64,000 nucleotides of DNA from positions 1 to 64,000 of the forward strand of contig NBIV01000389.1 in NCBI GenBank assembly GCA_003194525.1. The letters are read 5' to 3'. Shown one piece after another: positions 21,217 through 34,874 of the stretch. Source of the stretch: Gracilariopsis chorda. Taxonomy: Eukaryota > Rhodophyta > Florideophyceae > Gracilariales > Gracilariaceae. The number at the start of each line of letters is the position of its first letter. The first letter of the stretch is position 1. The notes below the pieces were generated by a model. It did no database searches. It saw only the letters and a program-made list of their open reading frames with translations, and had not been told where the DNA came from. A program made the position numbers and the translations under genes.

Positions 21217-22593
21217 ATGCCTCCAATTCAGCCCAGTGCCTCAGGAGATGCCACATGTGAGCAGAACCGTCAACGTACTGCTGCAAGACGTCGAGCAGAG
21301 TCCAGTGAGCAACAGGCAGAGAGGAGACGTCGTAATAGAGAGCAAGCAGCCATACGGAGGGCAAATAAAAACTGAGGAACAGCGTGAAGCACGAAGAACA
21401 GCTGATAAGGGAACGTGCGCGAAGACGAAGGGCCTAGAGCGTCCGCCGCGCACACTGATGACGTTCGTGAGGCAACCGTACAGCCACTGCTTCGGCACGA
21501 GCTTCAGAGACGCCAGATAATCGCGCAAATCGTCAGGCAAACGATCGTGACGCCCATCGTGCTGCAAGCAACAGGATGACCCCGCTGCTGAACATTCTCG
21601 CCGTCACTCTGAAAGAACATCTAGACAGGCATCACGAGAGCTCGAGAGCACAGCTGATCGACACAGCGTCTTGAATCTCAGCGCGAGAGCCAAAATGTGG
21701 CCGCCGATTGTTTGACTCGGATGATGTCGACGACAGCGGCTACATGGACCTCAGTCTCATGAATGTAGAAGTGCCGCTTTTGCAAGGCACTGCATTTCAA
21801 AGAGGAAGGGTTGTGAGCAGCTCCCGCTCGCAACCTCTTTCTCGCAGTGCTGCGCAAAGGGGCATCTCAGCTTCCCTGCGCTTCTGGAAGCCTCCACTCT
21901 TTCTTCGCCAACTACTGACTGCAACTGGGCCCCGAGAGAACCACTTTCGTGCTGAGATCCGTGCCTACAACACAGTTATGTCTATGGCGTCCGTCAAGGC
22001 AAACTGGGTGAGCCGTAGGTTTAGGAGACTCTACCCTCAATACTACGATCACCATGCAGGGACAGATCTATCACTACATGGGTCCGCTCATTCCCGCTCA
22101 GGGTGTCCAGCCCGCATTTCTGTGTGTGTAACATCCATGACACAGACTATGACGCGCAGTCTGCGAGGCGAGCGGGTTGCTTGCCCGCTCCAACCAGAAC
22201 TGCTGTCTCAGTTGGCTGCCATGCTGCACACAGGCAATCCATACGTGCAGACATTCTGCAGCCTGCGCGAGTGGGCTATCACCGATACGCCAGCAAATAC
22301 GTATCAGATGGTGATCCATGCTGATAGACGACCCCGCGGGAGCATGTTCGTCGCTACAACGGCCGAGGCGTCGCAAGTAGCCGCCATCATTCCAGGGAAT
22401 GATGACGGCGAGATTGAGACGCGCGATATTGTTGTGCGTAGGCGTGGAGAGCTGACTGTAAATGGTGATGAGGTGCTGGACACTATCCCCGTCAGTCACA
22501 GATCGTACGATCCTTGAGCTACGTTCTTTTGTTCCCATGTTGCCAGAAGGATGGCACCCTGACATGAGGTATTGCTCACCAAACGCCTCGTGA
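21217..22593 (+). pseudogene. RepHel segment A (unit 4)
   Basis: The start ATG and the first 53 codons match other units. An extra A in the AAATAAAAACTG run near 21370 then ends the frame at 21373-21375. The Arg-rich part, the Cys/His cluster and the domain before Rep are recognisable only across several frames (21708-22517 is the longest piece). The shared TGA is at 22591-22593. Confidence 0.78.
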
Positions 22594-24380
22594 GAGAAGA
22601 AGGTGACTCCGCTGATGTAATTATTCGTGGCAGCTTTCGAGAGACCGACCGAGTTCAGTACGATTCTACGCGGCAAACGACTCTTGCAGCAGTACATGGT
22701 TGACCAGTTCTGCAAGGTTGAGTCGGAGCGTTTGTCTTACTTGCGACACAACCAGGACAGACTTCGAGCTGCGGACTATACATCCTGCGGGAGAGCCTGG
22801 GTGACTCTCTGCTGGGCGTGGATGAGGCCGATGCTTGTTCGCGCTGGACGACTGTTCGTGTTGCCATCCACATTTGTAGGAGGTGACCGATACATGAGAC
22901 AGCAAATGCACGACATCATCGCCATATCCAACACCATGTGGCACCCCGATATCTTCTCACGATGACGTGCAATCCGAACTGGCCTGAGATCACCAGGGCA
23001 CTGTTCGATGGTCAGCGCGCTCTCGATCGACCTGATCTTTGTGCTCGAGTGTTTCGTCTCAAGATGAAAGCCTTGATGTCGTTTGTCATTGATGAACAGT
23101 TCTTTGGAGCCGTTCTTGCTCACGTGCGGGTAATCGAGTTCCAAAAGCGAGGCCTGCCGCACGCGCAAATTATCTTCTTCCTCAACGAAGATGCAAAGCA
23201 GCAGCTCCGAGACCCTGCTCACATTGACGAGCTCATCTCAGCTGAGATTCCTCCTCCTTCCGACTCCATCTTCCAAGAGTTGGTGCTCAAGCAAATGATT
23301 CACAATCTGTGCGGTGCAGGCAACCGGTCAGCGCTGTGCATGCGCGAGCTGACATGCTTGAAGCACTTCCGAAGCCGTTTCGCTCCGAAACTGCACGGCT
23401 TGAGAATGAGTATTACATCAGCTACAGAAGACGCGCTCCTTCCGAGGGCGGGGTGTCTGTGGAAAGAAGCTGCAGGGTCGGCCATCGACACGCGCGTAGT
23501 GACGGTTGGACAATTCGTGGGTGGTTCCACATTGCCCAGAGCTTCTCCGCGGTTTGCATGCCACATCAACGTTGAGCTATGCGTATCGCGACTTGGCGGT
23601 ATCAAGTACCTCTTCAAGTATGTGTGCAAGGGTCCCGACAGAGTCACTATGGAGATTGTAGATGAGAACGGACGCCATGACGAGATCCAGAACTTCCAGG
23701 ACGCACGGTATGTGTCAGCCTCCGAAGCAGTGTGGCGGTTGCTTGCGTTCGACATTGTCGATCGCAATCCACCCGTCGTGTGGCTTGAAGTATACTTGGA
23801 AGATCACCATACGGTGTTCTTCCAGGAAGGCGACGAGCACTCTGCTGCTACAGAGAGCGGGCAGGAACCAAGCTGACTGAGTGGTTTGTGCGAACCAAAA
23901 GTCACCCCGGTGCACAGCATATCCCTTATGCCCAGTTCCGAGGTTCTTTAACTTGGAACAAATCAACCAAATGCTGGAAGCCGCGTGCATGTCTCCGACG
24001 TCGTTCGGTGTCTCGAAGCCAGCCACACCTCCTCCTCAGCGGCACTGCAGCAGCCGATCTATACGGACTTCACTGGCAGCGGTGCGCATGTAGTTGGGCG
24101 CATTTTAGACTGCCAGTCCACGAAGAGGAGAGCGGTACTACTCCGCTTACTCTTGACCCACACAGCGGGTGCTACTTCCTTTCAGCACCTCCGCAACGTG
24201 GAATGGTCAGCAGTGTGGTAGCTTCAGGGAGGCCTGCCTCAAGATGGGACCTCTCGCCGACGACAGCGAGTGGAGACGGGCACTACGCGAGTCCTTTTCG
24301 CTCCTCATTTGTTCCGCTCTCTTCATTTGTTTGCCACCATATTGCTCTAATGCGAGCCGTCGGACCCCCGTTCTCTGTGA
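22594..24380 (+). pseudogene. RepHel segment B, Rep nuclease (unit 4)
   Basis: One frame from about 22938 to 23876 carries motif 1, HAQ and KYLFKYVCKG. Here local indels near 23370-23550 happen to move the reading across the ancestral frameshift, so both Rep halves appear in a single 312-codon ORF. This is compensation by errors, not a repaired gene. The shared TGA is at 24378-24380. Confidence 0.78.
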
Positions 24381-26100
24381 GAGCAGCATCTATCGATGTT
24401 CCTGCAGGATATACGCGCTCGAGATCGCGGCATGATGCACGCACTGGCCGACGACGAAAGAGCCAGCTCTTACGTTCTCTTAGAATTGCAAAAGGCATTG
24501 CAAGAAATGGGTGGCCCACTGGCGTCTCTGTCATCGTACGGTCTTCCGACACCCATGCAGGACCTACCGGAATTGCGCGCTCCAACTCGGTCTCCGCAGC
24601 AAATCCAGTCAGAGCCTGAACGACAACTGTGCAAAGCTGCACTCCCTCTCTTCAATGAGCGTCAGCGTCTGGCGTTCAATACCGTCGTGGGTGCCATCCT
24701 TCCTGGCGTGTCCGCGGAGAGCTTGCAGGGTCTTGGTGGTCCTTGTACCCAACGCAGCCAACCACTCACGTCTTCTACTTGGATGCTCCGGGTGGAACGG
24801 CAAGACCTTCCTCTGCAAGGCAATCCAGGCCACGTTACGCCTTCGTGGCAAGTCCGTCCTTACGGTAGCCACGTCTGCTGTAGCAGCATTACTGCTTGAG
24901 GGCGGTCGGACGGCCCACTCACGTGTTCAGGATTCCCATCCCAGCCACCGCTGAGAGCACGTGCAACATCCCGGTCACCTCGCACCTGGCCATCGGATGA
25001 AGAACGTCGACCTCATTATCTGGGACGAGATCGTAATGTGTCACCGCTTCTGCGTCGAAGCCGTAGACCGCACTCTCCGTGACATAACGCGCTCGCAGCT
25101 CCTCTTGGAGGCAAGTTCGTATTGCTTTCTGGCGACTTTCGGCAGATCCTTGCGTTGCTCGTGGCGGCTTTCGATCAGTGAGCGTCAAACGCATGCATCA
25201 AACGCTCAAGTCTCTTTTCCCACTTTCGCACCTTGAGATTGACTGAGGACATGCGCCTTTCTGCGCTCCGTCGAGACCCACAGCCACACAGGGGGCACTG
25301 CAGTTTTCTAAACACGCTCTTGCAGATTGGAGAGGGCAGACTGCAGGCACTGTCCCGCCATAGCACCCTTCACCCTGCCAGAGTCCGTAAAAATGTGTGG
25401 AGTCGTTCCGCACCATGGTCCGTAACGTCTTTCATGGTATCGCTCAAAGGTACATAGATGCAGATTGGCTAACGTCAACGTTGATTATAACCGCACGAAA
25501 CTATCGCCTTACCAGAGCTTAACGACACGTAGGCCACATGATACCTGGCGCGTATCGCACGTACCTGAGTGCGGACAAGGTGATCGACGACGACGGTGCT
25601 GCGCTGCAGTACCCTGTCGAGATGCTCAACACTCTGACTGCCGGGTCAGCGCTGCCCGACCACTGCCTCAAACTCAAAAGGGCTTTGTGGTTATGCTCCT
25701 TCGCAACTTGGATCCCTCAAACGCCACGTCAATGGTGCCATCTATACCGTAGAAGACATGCAAAGCAACGTACTGTTCCTTCGACTCGCTTCTGGAGTAA
25801 ATCGTGGCAACGCACTATGCCTGCCGCGCATGCCCTGTGGACCTGGAGACAACAACTTTCCGGTTCCCAACTTCACTCGCACCAGTTCCCAGTACGTGTT
25901 TGTTTTGCCATCACTACCAATAAGGCACAGGTCAGTCGTATACTGGTCGCGTCGGACTGGATTTGCGTGATGGCTGTTTCACCCATGGCCAGCTGTACGT
26001 CGATTTTTCTTGGACCACCAACCGTCCAACATCGTGGCCTGTCTCCCTGCCGGTAGCACCTCTACCAATTAATGTAGTGTACCCCGAAGTTCTTTCGTAG
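24381..26100 (+). pseudogene. RepHel segment C, helicase (unit 4)
   Basis: Walker A is broken by a missing C (GGTGGAACGGCAAG near 24795). The WDEI region (from about 24973) and the motif V region (25538-26056) survive in separate frames, and the motif V run CAGGTCAG lacks one G. The shared TAG is at 25361-25363 and the final TAG at 26098-26100. Confidence 0.78.
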
Positions 26101-27331
26101 AGGAACTTGATAGCTTTAAGTAAACCTCTTCTTTTTTCTTTCATTTTTTCTTTTCTTCTCCCTTCTCCCTCCCCAAAAATACTTGCATTCTACAAACCGA
26201 CTACCCAAAACACGCTAGCTAAATACTCCTTTCACTCTATTGCTTCTTTTACTCCTCAACGCGTGCGAAGCACGCAATGGAGCCACTTGTCCCCCTTACT
26301 AAAGACAATGATTGTCCGTCTGTGTGTCTGTGTGTCAGCTAACGCCCACTCATTGGCCGCAAAATCGAGAAGGAGGCTGCCAAGTGGAACGTGGCATTTT
26401 ATGCGCTCCAAGAGGCATCTTGCACGCATAATGCGACACGTTGCCACCTGGCGCCTTTTGCACGCCATCTTGCACGCATAATGCGACACGTTCCACCTGG
26501 CGCCTTCTGCACGCCACAGTAGCCTAGCCGTTTCACCAAAGTAGCCCACCCGTTACACTACAGTAACCGAGCCGTTGCAGTGCAGTGCACATGACCGTTT
26601 TAATTAATATTTTTCAACGGTCATGTGCACCAATCACATTGCACGCTATACAAAAGCGTGCAAAGCACTCGCCCACTGAACACTCGCGTTCTCCTTCGCT
26701 GTGGTTAACCTACGGTGTGGGTTCTAGCACTCTGGGCGAGTCAGGACGTCTGAAAAAGGTACGCTGGCGGTACCGGCGGGATCTGTTAAGTTTAACTTTC
26801 TCACCAACAACGCGTTCGTCATCCAGATTTAATTGGTTCGGCAACTATTTCTGGGTGGCGTTCACGTGAGGTACGATAGCTCCCCACAAAACGTGCATTG
26901 CGTGGAAGGAGTAGCCCTTGAAGAGTCTAGAAAGGGGACAACAGAGTAGGAGTCGAGCAACAGCGGCTCTGTCTGGATCTAAGGAACTGTTAAAGGGAAA
27001 CGGTCTTCGGACTAAAGTACGTCCAGCACAGAGTTGCTAGCGATTTTGGGATTGTAAATCTCGCAGTCCTGGCAGACTCCAGGCACGACGCCTGTTTACT
27101 CTGTACAGGTCAGTTCCCAATCTAGGCGGTTTCTTTGTGGTCAAGATATTCTATCTTCGCTGCACGATCCAAACTTTTTGGTGCTAGGTGCATGAAAGGG
27201 TTTGGCAGCCCGTAGCACAATTGTTTCTCGACTATATCCTTTTTTTTTTCTTTTTTCTTTCTTTCTTTTTTTTGCTTTGGCCAGTCTTTGGACAGTTTTC
27301 TTTTTTGTGGTCTGCGTGAGATTCTTTTACA

Positions 27332-28708
27332 ATGCCTCCAATTCAGGCCCAGTGCCTCAGGAGATGCCACATGTGAGCAGAACCGTCAACGTACTGCTGC
27401 AAGACGTCGAGCAGAGTCCAGTGAGCAACAGGCAGAGAGGAGACGTCGTAATAGAGAGCAAGCAGCCATACGGAGGGCAAATAAAAACTGAGGAACAGCG
27501 TGAAGCACGAAGAACAGCTGATAGGAACGTGCGCGAAGACGAAGGGGCTAGAGCGTCCGCCGCGCACACTGATGACGTTCGTGAGGCCAACGTACAGCAC
27601 TGCTTCGGCACGAGCTTCAGAGACGCCAGATAATCGCGCAAATCGTCAGGCAAACGATCGTGACGCCCATCGTGCTGCAAGGCAACAGGATGACCCGCTG
27701 CTGAACATTCTCGCCGTCACTCTGAAAGAACATCTAGACAGGCCTCACGAGAGCTCGAGAGCACAGCTGATCGACAACAGCGTCTTGAATCTCAGCGCGA
27801 GAGCCAAAATGTGGCCCGCCGATTGTTTGACTCGGATGATGTCGACGACAGCGGCTACATGGACCTCGGTCTTCATGAATGTAGAGTGCTGCTTTTGCAA
27901 GGCACTGCATTTCAAAGAGGAAGGGTTGTGAGCAGCTCCGCCTCGCAACCTCTTTTCTCGCAGTGCTGCGCAAAGGGGCATCTCAGCTTCCCTGCGCTTC
28001 TGGAGCCTCCACCTCTTCTTCGCCAACTACTGACTGCAACTGGGCCCCGAGAGAACCCTTTCGTGCTGAGATCCGTGCCTACAACACAGTTATGTCTATG
28101 GCGTCCGTCAAGGCAAACTGGGTGAGCCGTGGTTTAGGAGACTCTACCCTCATAACTACGATCACCATGCAGGGACAGATCTATCACTACATGGGTCCGC
28201 TCATTCCCGCCTCAGGTGTCCAGCCGCATTTCTGTGTGTGTACATCCATGACACAGACTATGAGCGCAGTCTGCGGGCGAGCGGGGTTGCTGCCCGCCTC
28301 CAACCAGAACTGCTGTCTCAAGTTGGCTGCCATGCTGCACACAGGCAATCCATACGTGCAGACATTCTGCAGCCTGCGCGAGTGGGCTATCACCGATACG
28401 CCAGCAATACGTATCAGATGGTGATCCATGCTGATAGACGACCCCGCGGCGAGCATGTTCGTCGCTACAACGGGCCCGAGGCGTCGCAAGTAGCCGCCAT
28501 CATTCCAGGGAATGATGACGGCGAGATTGAGACGCGCGATATTGTTGTGCGTAGGCGTGGAGAGCTGACTGTAAATGGTGATGAGGTGCTGGACACTATC
28601 CCCGTCAGTCACAGATCGTACGATCCCTTGAGCTACGTTCTTTTGTTCCCATGTTGCCAGGACGGATGGCACCCTGACATGAGGTATTGCTCACCAAACG
28701 CCTCGTGA
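27332..28708 (+). pseudogene. RepHel segment A (unit 5)
   Basis: The ATG is at 27332 but the frame breaks within the first codons (an extra G in CAGGCCCAGTG) and again at the AAAAACTG run near 27482. Pieces 27288-27491, 27500-27931 and 28238-28708 carry the Arg-rich blocks, the CCFCKALHF cluster (in part) and the region before Rep. The last piece runs cleanly into the shared TGA 28706-28708. Confidence 0.78.
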
Positions 28709-30494
28709 GAGAAGAAGGTGACTCCGCTGATGTATTATTCGTGGCAGCTTTTCGAGAGACCGACCGAGTTCAGTACGATTCTACGCGGCAAACGACTCTT
28801 GCAGCAGTACATGGTTGACCAGTTCTGCAAGGTTGAGTCGGAGCGTTTGTCTTACTTGCGACACAACCAGGACAGACTTCGAGCTGCGGACTATACATCC
28901 CTGCGGGAGAGCCTGGGTGACTCTCTGCTGGGCGTGGATGAGGCCGATGCTGTTCGCGCTGGACGACTGTTCGTGTTGCCATCCACATTTGTAGGAGGTG
29001 ACCGATACATGAGACAGCAAATGCACGACATCATCGCCATATCCAACACCATTGGGCACCCCGATATCTTTCTCACGATGACGTGCAATCCGAACTGGCC
29101 TGAGATCACCAGGGCACTGTTCGATGGTCAGCGCGCTCTCGATCGACCTGATCTTTGTGCTCGAGTGTTTCGTCTCAAGATGAAAGCCTTGATGTCGTTT
29201 GTCATTGATGAACAGTTCTTTGGAGCCGTTCTTGCTCACGTGCGGGTAATCGAGTTCCAAAAGCGAGGCCTGCCGCACGCGCAAATTATCTTCTTCCTCA
29301 ACGAAGATGCAAAGCAGCAGCTCCGAGACCCTGCTCACATTGACGAGCTCATCTCAGCTGAGATTCCTCCTCCTTCCGACTCCATCTTCCAAGAGTTGGT
29401 GCTCAAGCAAATGATTCACAATCTGTGCGGTGCAGGCAACCGGTCAGCGCTGTGCATGCGCGAGCTGACATGCTTGAAGCACTTTCCGAAGCCGTTTCGC
29501 TCCGAAACTGCACGGCTTGAGAATGAGTATTACATCAGCTACAGAAGACGCGCTCCTTCCGAGGGCGGGGTGTCTGTGGAAAGAAGCTGCAGGGTCGGCC
29601 ATCGACCAGCGCGTAGTGACGTTGGACAATTCGTGGGTGGTTCCACATTGCCCAGAGCTTCTCCGCCGGTTTGCATGCCACATCAACGTTGAGCTATGCG
29701 TATCGCGACTTGGCGGTATCAAGTACCTCTTCAAGTATGTGTGCAAGGGTCCCGACAGAGTCACTATGGAGATTGTAGATGAGAACGGACGCCATGACGA
29801 GATCCAGAACTTCCAGGACGCACGGTATGTGTCAGCCTCCGAAGCAGTGTGGCGGTTGCTTGCGTTCGACATTGTCGATCGCAATCCACCCGTCGTGTGG
29901 CTTGAAGTATACTTGGAAGATCACCATACGGTGTTCTTCCAGGAAGGCGACGAGCACTCTGCTGCTAACAGAGAGCGGGCAGGAACCAAGCTGACTGAGT
30001 GGTTTGTGGCCAACCAAAAGTACCCCGGTGCACAGCATATCCCTTATGCCCAGTTCCCGAGGTTCTTTACTTGGAACAAATCAAACAAATGCTGGAAGCC
30101 GCGTGCATGTCTCCGACGTCGTTCGGTGTCTCGAAGCCAGCCCACCTCCTCCTCAGCGGCCACTGCAGCAGCCGATCTATACGACTTCACTGGCAGCGGT
30201 GGGCATGTAGTTGGGCGCATTTAGACTGCCAGTCCACGAGAGGGAGAGCGGTACTACCTCCGCTTACTCTTGACCCACACAGCGGGTGCTACTTCCTTTC
30301 AGCACCTCCGCAACGTGGATGGTCAGCAGTGTGGTAGCTTCAGGGAGGCCTGCCTCAAGATGGGACCTCTCGCCGACGACAGCGAGTGGAGACGGGCACT
30401 ACGCGAGTCCTTTCGCTCCTCATTTGTTCCGCTCTCTCATTTGTTTGCCACCATATTGCTCTAATGCGAGCCGTCGGACCCCCGTTCTCTGTGA
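28709..30494 (+). pseudogene. RepHel segment B, Rep nuclease (unit 5)
   Basis: Clean copy: open 28709-29692, shared frameshift, then 29517-30224 ending at TAG 30222-30224 (VGRI stop). TAA is at 30462-30464 and the shared TGA at 30492-30494. HUH motif is HAQ; both Tyr of the KYLFKY motif are present. Confidence 0.86.
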
Positions 30495-32219
30495 GAGCAG
30501 CATCTATCGATGTTCCTGCAGGATATACGCGCTCGAGATCGCGGCATGATGCACGCACTGGCCGACGACGAAAGAGCCAGCTCTTACGTTCTCTTAGAAT
30601 TGCAAAAGGCATTGCAAGAAATGGGTGGCCCACTGGCGTCTCTGTCATCGTACGGTCTTCCGACACCCATTCAGGACCTACCGGAATTGCGCGCTCCAAC
30701 TCGGTCTCCGCAGCAAATCCAGTCAGAGCTGAACGACACTGTGCAAGCTGCACTCCCTCTCTTCAATGAGCGTCAGCGTCTGGCGTTCAATACCGTCGTG
30801 GGTGCCATCCTTCCTGGCGTGTCCGCGGAGAGCTTGCAGGGTCTTGGTGGTCCTTGTACGCCAACGCAGCCAACCACTCACGTCTTCTACTTGGATGCTC
30901 CGGGTGGAACCGGCAAGACCTTCCTCTGCAAGGCAATCCAGGCCACGTTACGCCTTCGTGGCAAGTCCGTCCTTACGGTAGCCACGTCTGCTGTAGCAGC
31001 CATACTGCTTGAGGGCGGTCGGACGGCCCACTCCGTGTTCAGGATTCCCATCCCAGCCACCGCTGAGAGCACGTGCAACATCCCGGTCACCTCGCACCTG
31101 GCCACTCGGATGAAGAACGTCGACCTCATTATCTGGGACGAGATCGTAATGTGTCACCGCTTCTGCGTCGAAGCCGTAGACCGCACTCTCCGTGACATAA
31201 CGCGCTCGCAGCTCCTCTTTGGAGGCAAGTTCGTATTGCTTTCTGGCGACTTTCGGCAGATCCTTGCCGTTGCTCGTGGCGGCTTTCGATCAGTGAGCGT
31301 CAACGCATGCATCAAACGCTCAAGTCTCTTTTCCCACTTTCGCACCTTGAGATTGACTGAGGACATGCGCCTTTCTGCGCTCCGTCGAGACCCCACAGCC
31401 ACACAGGGGGCACTGCAGTTTCTAAACACGCTCTTGCAGATTGGAGAGGGCAGACTGCCAGGCACTGTCCCGCCATAGCACCCCTTCACCCTGCCAGAGT
31501 CCGTAAAATGTGTGGAGTCGTTCCGCACCATGGTCCGTAACGTCTTTCATGGTATCGCTCAAAGGTACATAGATGCAGATTGGCTAACGTCAACGTTGAT
31601 TATAACCGCACGAAACTATCGCCTACCAGAGCTTAACGACTACGTAGGCCACATGATACCTGGCGCGTATCGCACGTACCTGAGTGCGGACAAGGTGATC
31701 GACGACGACGGTGCTGCGCTGCAGTACCCTGTCGAGATGCTCAACACTCTGACTGCCGGGTCAGCGCTGCCCGACCACTGCCTCAAACTCAAAAAGGGCT
31801 TTGTGGTTATGCTCCTTCGCAACTTGGATCCCTCAAACGGCCACGTCAATGGTGCCATCTATACCGTAGAAGACATGCAAAGCAACGTACTGTTCCTTCG
31901 ACTCGCTTCTGGAGTAAATCGTGGCAACGCACTATGCCTGCCGCGCATGCCCTGTGGACCTGGAGACAACAACTTTCCGGTTCCCAACTTCACTCGCACC
32001 CAGTTCCCAGTACGTGTTTGTTTTGCCATCACTACCAATAAGGCACAGGGTCAGTCGTATACTGGTCGCGTCGGACTGGATTTGCGTGATGGCTGTTTCA
32101 CCCATGGCCAGCTGTACGTCGATTTTTCTTGGACCACCAACCCGTCCAACATCGTGGCCTGTCTCCCTGCCGGTAGCACCTCTACCAATAATGTAGTGTA
32201 CCCCGAAGTTCTTTCGTAG
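30495..32219 (+). pseudogene. RepHel segment C, helicase (unit 5)
   Basis: Clean, with Walker A, WDEI and GDFRQ intact, motif V Gly kept (AQGQ) and motif VI SWTT. It carries PTPIQDL (ATT) where unit 2 has Met. Unlike units 2, 7, 9 and 10 it keeps RRDPTATQ. Shared TAG 31476-31478; final TAG 32217-32219. Confidence 0.86.
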
Positions 32220-33481
32220 AGGAACTTGATAGCTTTAAGTAAACCTCTTCTTTTTTCTTTCATTTTTTCTTTTCTTCTCCCTTCTCCCTCCCCAAAAATA
32301 CTTGCATTCTACAAACCGACTACCCAAAACACGCTAGCTAAATACTCCTTTCACTCTATTGCTTCTTTTACTCCTCAACGCGTGCGAAGCACGCAATGGA
32401 GCCACTTGTCCCCCCTTACTAAAGACAATGATTGTCCGTCTGTGTGTCTGTGTGTCAGCTAACGCCCACTCATTGGCCGCAAAATCGAGAAGGAGGCTGC
32501 CAAGTGGAAACGTGGCATTTTATGCGCTCCAAGAGGCATCTTGCACCGCATAATGCGACACGTTGCCACCTGGCGCCTTTTGCACGCCATCTTGCACCGC
32601 ATAATGCGACACGTTTCCACCTGGCGCCTTCTGCAGCGCCACAGTAGCCTAGCGTTTCACCAAAAGTAGGCCCACCCGTTACACTACGTAACCGAGCCGT
32701 TGCAGTGCAGTGCACGATGACCGTTTTAATTAATATTTTCAACGGTCATGTGCACCAATCACATTGCACGCTATACAAAAAGCGTGCAAAAGCACTCGCC
32801 CACTGAACACTCTGCGTTCTCCTCTCGCTGTGGTTACCTACGGTGTGGGTTCTAGCACTACTGGGCGAGTCAGGACGTCTGAAAAAAAGTAACGCTGGCA
32901 GGCTATACCGGCGGGATCTGTTAAGTTTTAACTTTCTCACCAAAACAACGCGTTCGTCATCCAGATTTAATTGGTTCGGCAACTATTTCTGGGTGGCGTT
33001 CACGGTGAGGTACGATAGCTCCCCACAAACGTGCATTGGCGTGGAAGGAGTAGCCCTTGAAGAGTCTAGAAAGGGGACAACAGAGTAGGAGTCGAGCAAC
33101 AGCGGCTCTGTCTGGATCTAAGGAACTGTTAAAGGGGAAACGGTCTTCGGACTAAAGTACGTCCACAGCACAGAGTTGCCTAGCGATTTTGGGATTGTAA
33201 ATCTCGCAGTCCTGGCAGACTCTCAGGCACGACCCACTGTTTACTCTGTACAGGTCAGTTCCCAATCTAGGCGGTTTCTTTGGTGGTCAAGATATTCTAT
33301 CTTCGCTGCAACGATCCAAAACTTCGGTGCTAGGTGCATAAAAGGGTTTGGCAGCCCGCTAGCACAATTGTTCTCTCGACTATATCCTTTTTTTTTTCTT
33401 TTTTTCTTTCTTTCTCTTTTTTTGCTTTGCCAGTCTTTGGACAGTTTTTCTTTTTTTGTGGTCTGCGTGAGATCTTTTACA

Positions 33482-34874
33482 ATGCCTCCAATTCAGCCCA
33501 GTGCCTCAGGAGATGCCACATGTGAGCAGAACCGTCAACGTACTGCTGCAAGAGCGTCGAGCAGAGTCCAGGTGGAGCAACAGGCAGAGAGGAGACGTCG
33601 TAATAGAGAGCAAGCAGCCATACGGAGGGCAAATAAAAACTGAGGAACAGCGTGAAGCACGAAGAACAGCTGATAGGAACGTGCGCGAAGACGAAGGGCT
33701 AGAGCGTCCGCCGCGCACACTGATGACGTTCGTGAGGCCAACCGTACAGCCACTGCTTCGGCACGAGCTTCAGAGACGCCAGATTAATCGCGCAAATCGT
33801 CAGGCAAACGATCGTGACGCCCATCGTGCTGCAAGGCAACAGGATGACCCCGCTGCTGAACATTCTCGCCGTCACTCTGAAAGAACATCTAGACAGGGCA
33901 TCACGAGAGCTCGAGAGCACAGCTGATCGACAACAGCGTCTTGAATCTCAGCGCGAGAGCCAAAATGTGGCCCGCCGATTGTTTGACTCGGATGATGTCG
34001 ACGACAGCGGGCTACATGGACCTCAGTCTCATGAATGTAGAGTGCCGCTTTTTGCAAGGCACTGCATTTCAAAGAGGAAAGGGTTGTGAGCAGCTCCCGC
34101 TCGCAACCTCTTTTCTCGCAGTGCTGCCGCAAAGGGGCATCTCAGCTTCCCTGCGCTTCTGGAGCCTCCACCTCTTCTTCGCCAACTACTGACTGCAACT
34201 GGGCCCGAGAGAACCACTTTCGTGCTGAGATCCGTGCCTACAACACAGTTATGGTCTATGGCGTCCGTCAAGGCAAACTGGGTGAGCCGTGGTTTAGGAG
34301 ACTCTACCCTCAATACTACGATCACCATGCAGGGACAGATCTATCACTACATGGGTCCGCTCATTCCCGCTCAGGGTGTCCAGCCCGCATTTCTGTGTGT
34401 GTACATCCATGACACAGACTATGACGCGCAGTCTGCGAGGCGAGCGGGGTTGCTGCCCCCGCCTCCAACCAGAAACTGCTGTCTCAGTTGGCTGCCATGC
34501 TGCACACAGGCAATCCATACGTGCAGACATTCTGCAGCCTGCGCGAGTGGCTATCACCGATACGCCAGCAAATACGTATCAGATGGTGATCCATGCTGAT
34601 AGGACGACCCCGCGGCGAGCATGTTCGTCGCTACAACGGGCCCGAGGCGTCGCAAGTAGCCGCCATCATTCCAGGGAATGATGACGGCGAGATTGAGACG
34701 CGCGATATTGTTGTGCGTAGGCGTGGAGAGCTGACTGTAAATGGTGATGAGGTGCTGGACACTATCCCGTCAGTCACAGATCGTACGATCCCTTGAGCTA
34801 CGTTCTTTTGTTCCCATGTTGCCAGGACGGATGGCACCCTGACATGAGGTATTGCTCACCAAAACGCCTCGTGA
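33482..34874 (+). pseudogene. RepHel segment A (unit 6)
   Basis: Starts normally at ATG 33482, but insertions (AAGAGCGTCG, CCAGGTGGAGC) and the AAAAACTG run break it within 55 codons. Later pieces (33814-34089, 34222-34599, 34593-34796) hold the remaining blocks; the Cys pair is of the CRFC type. A missing C in ATCCCGTCAG matches the one in unit 3. Shared TGA 34872-34874. Confidence 0.78.

Larger units (their letters stand above)
20172..26289 (+). mobile_element. Helitron unit 4, complete (6118 bp, indel-rich throughout)
   Basis: Leader 20172-21216, RepHel remnant 21217-26100, tail 26101-26289. Deletions outnumber insertions (GTAGCCACCC, TCACAAAC and TCTGGTGGC each lack one base), which explains the short length. 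Subtype A by the TAG in GCATTTTAGACTG (with one inserted T) and by GTTGATT near 25480. Confidence 0.9.
26290..32408 (+). mobile_element. Helitron unit 5, complete (6119 bp, indel-rich first third)
   Basis: Leader 26290-27331, RepHel remnant 27332-32219, tail 32220-32408. Indels are dense up to about 28420 and then stop abruptly; 28430-32408 matches the clean units base for base apart from substitutions. Subtype A with GGGCATG near 30201. Confidence 0.92.
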
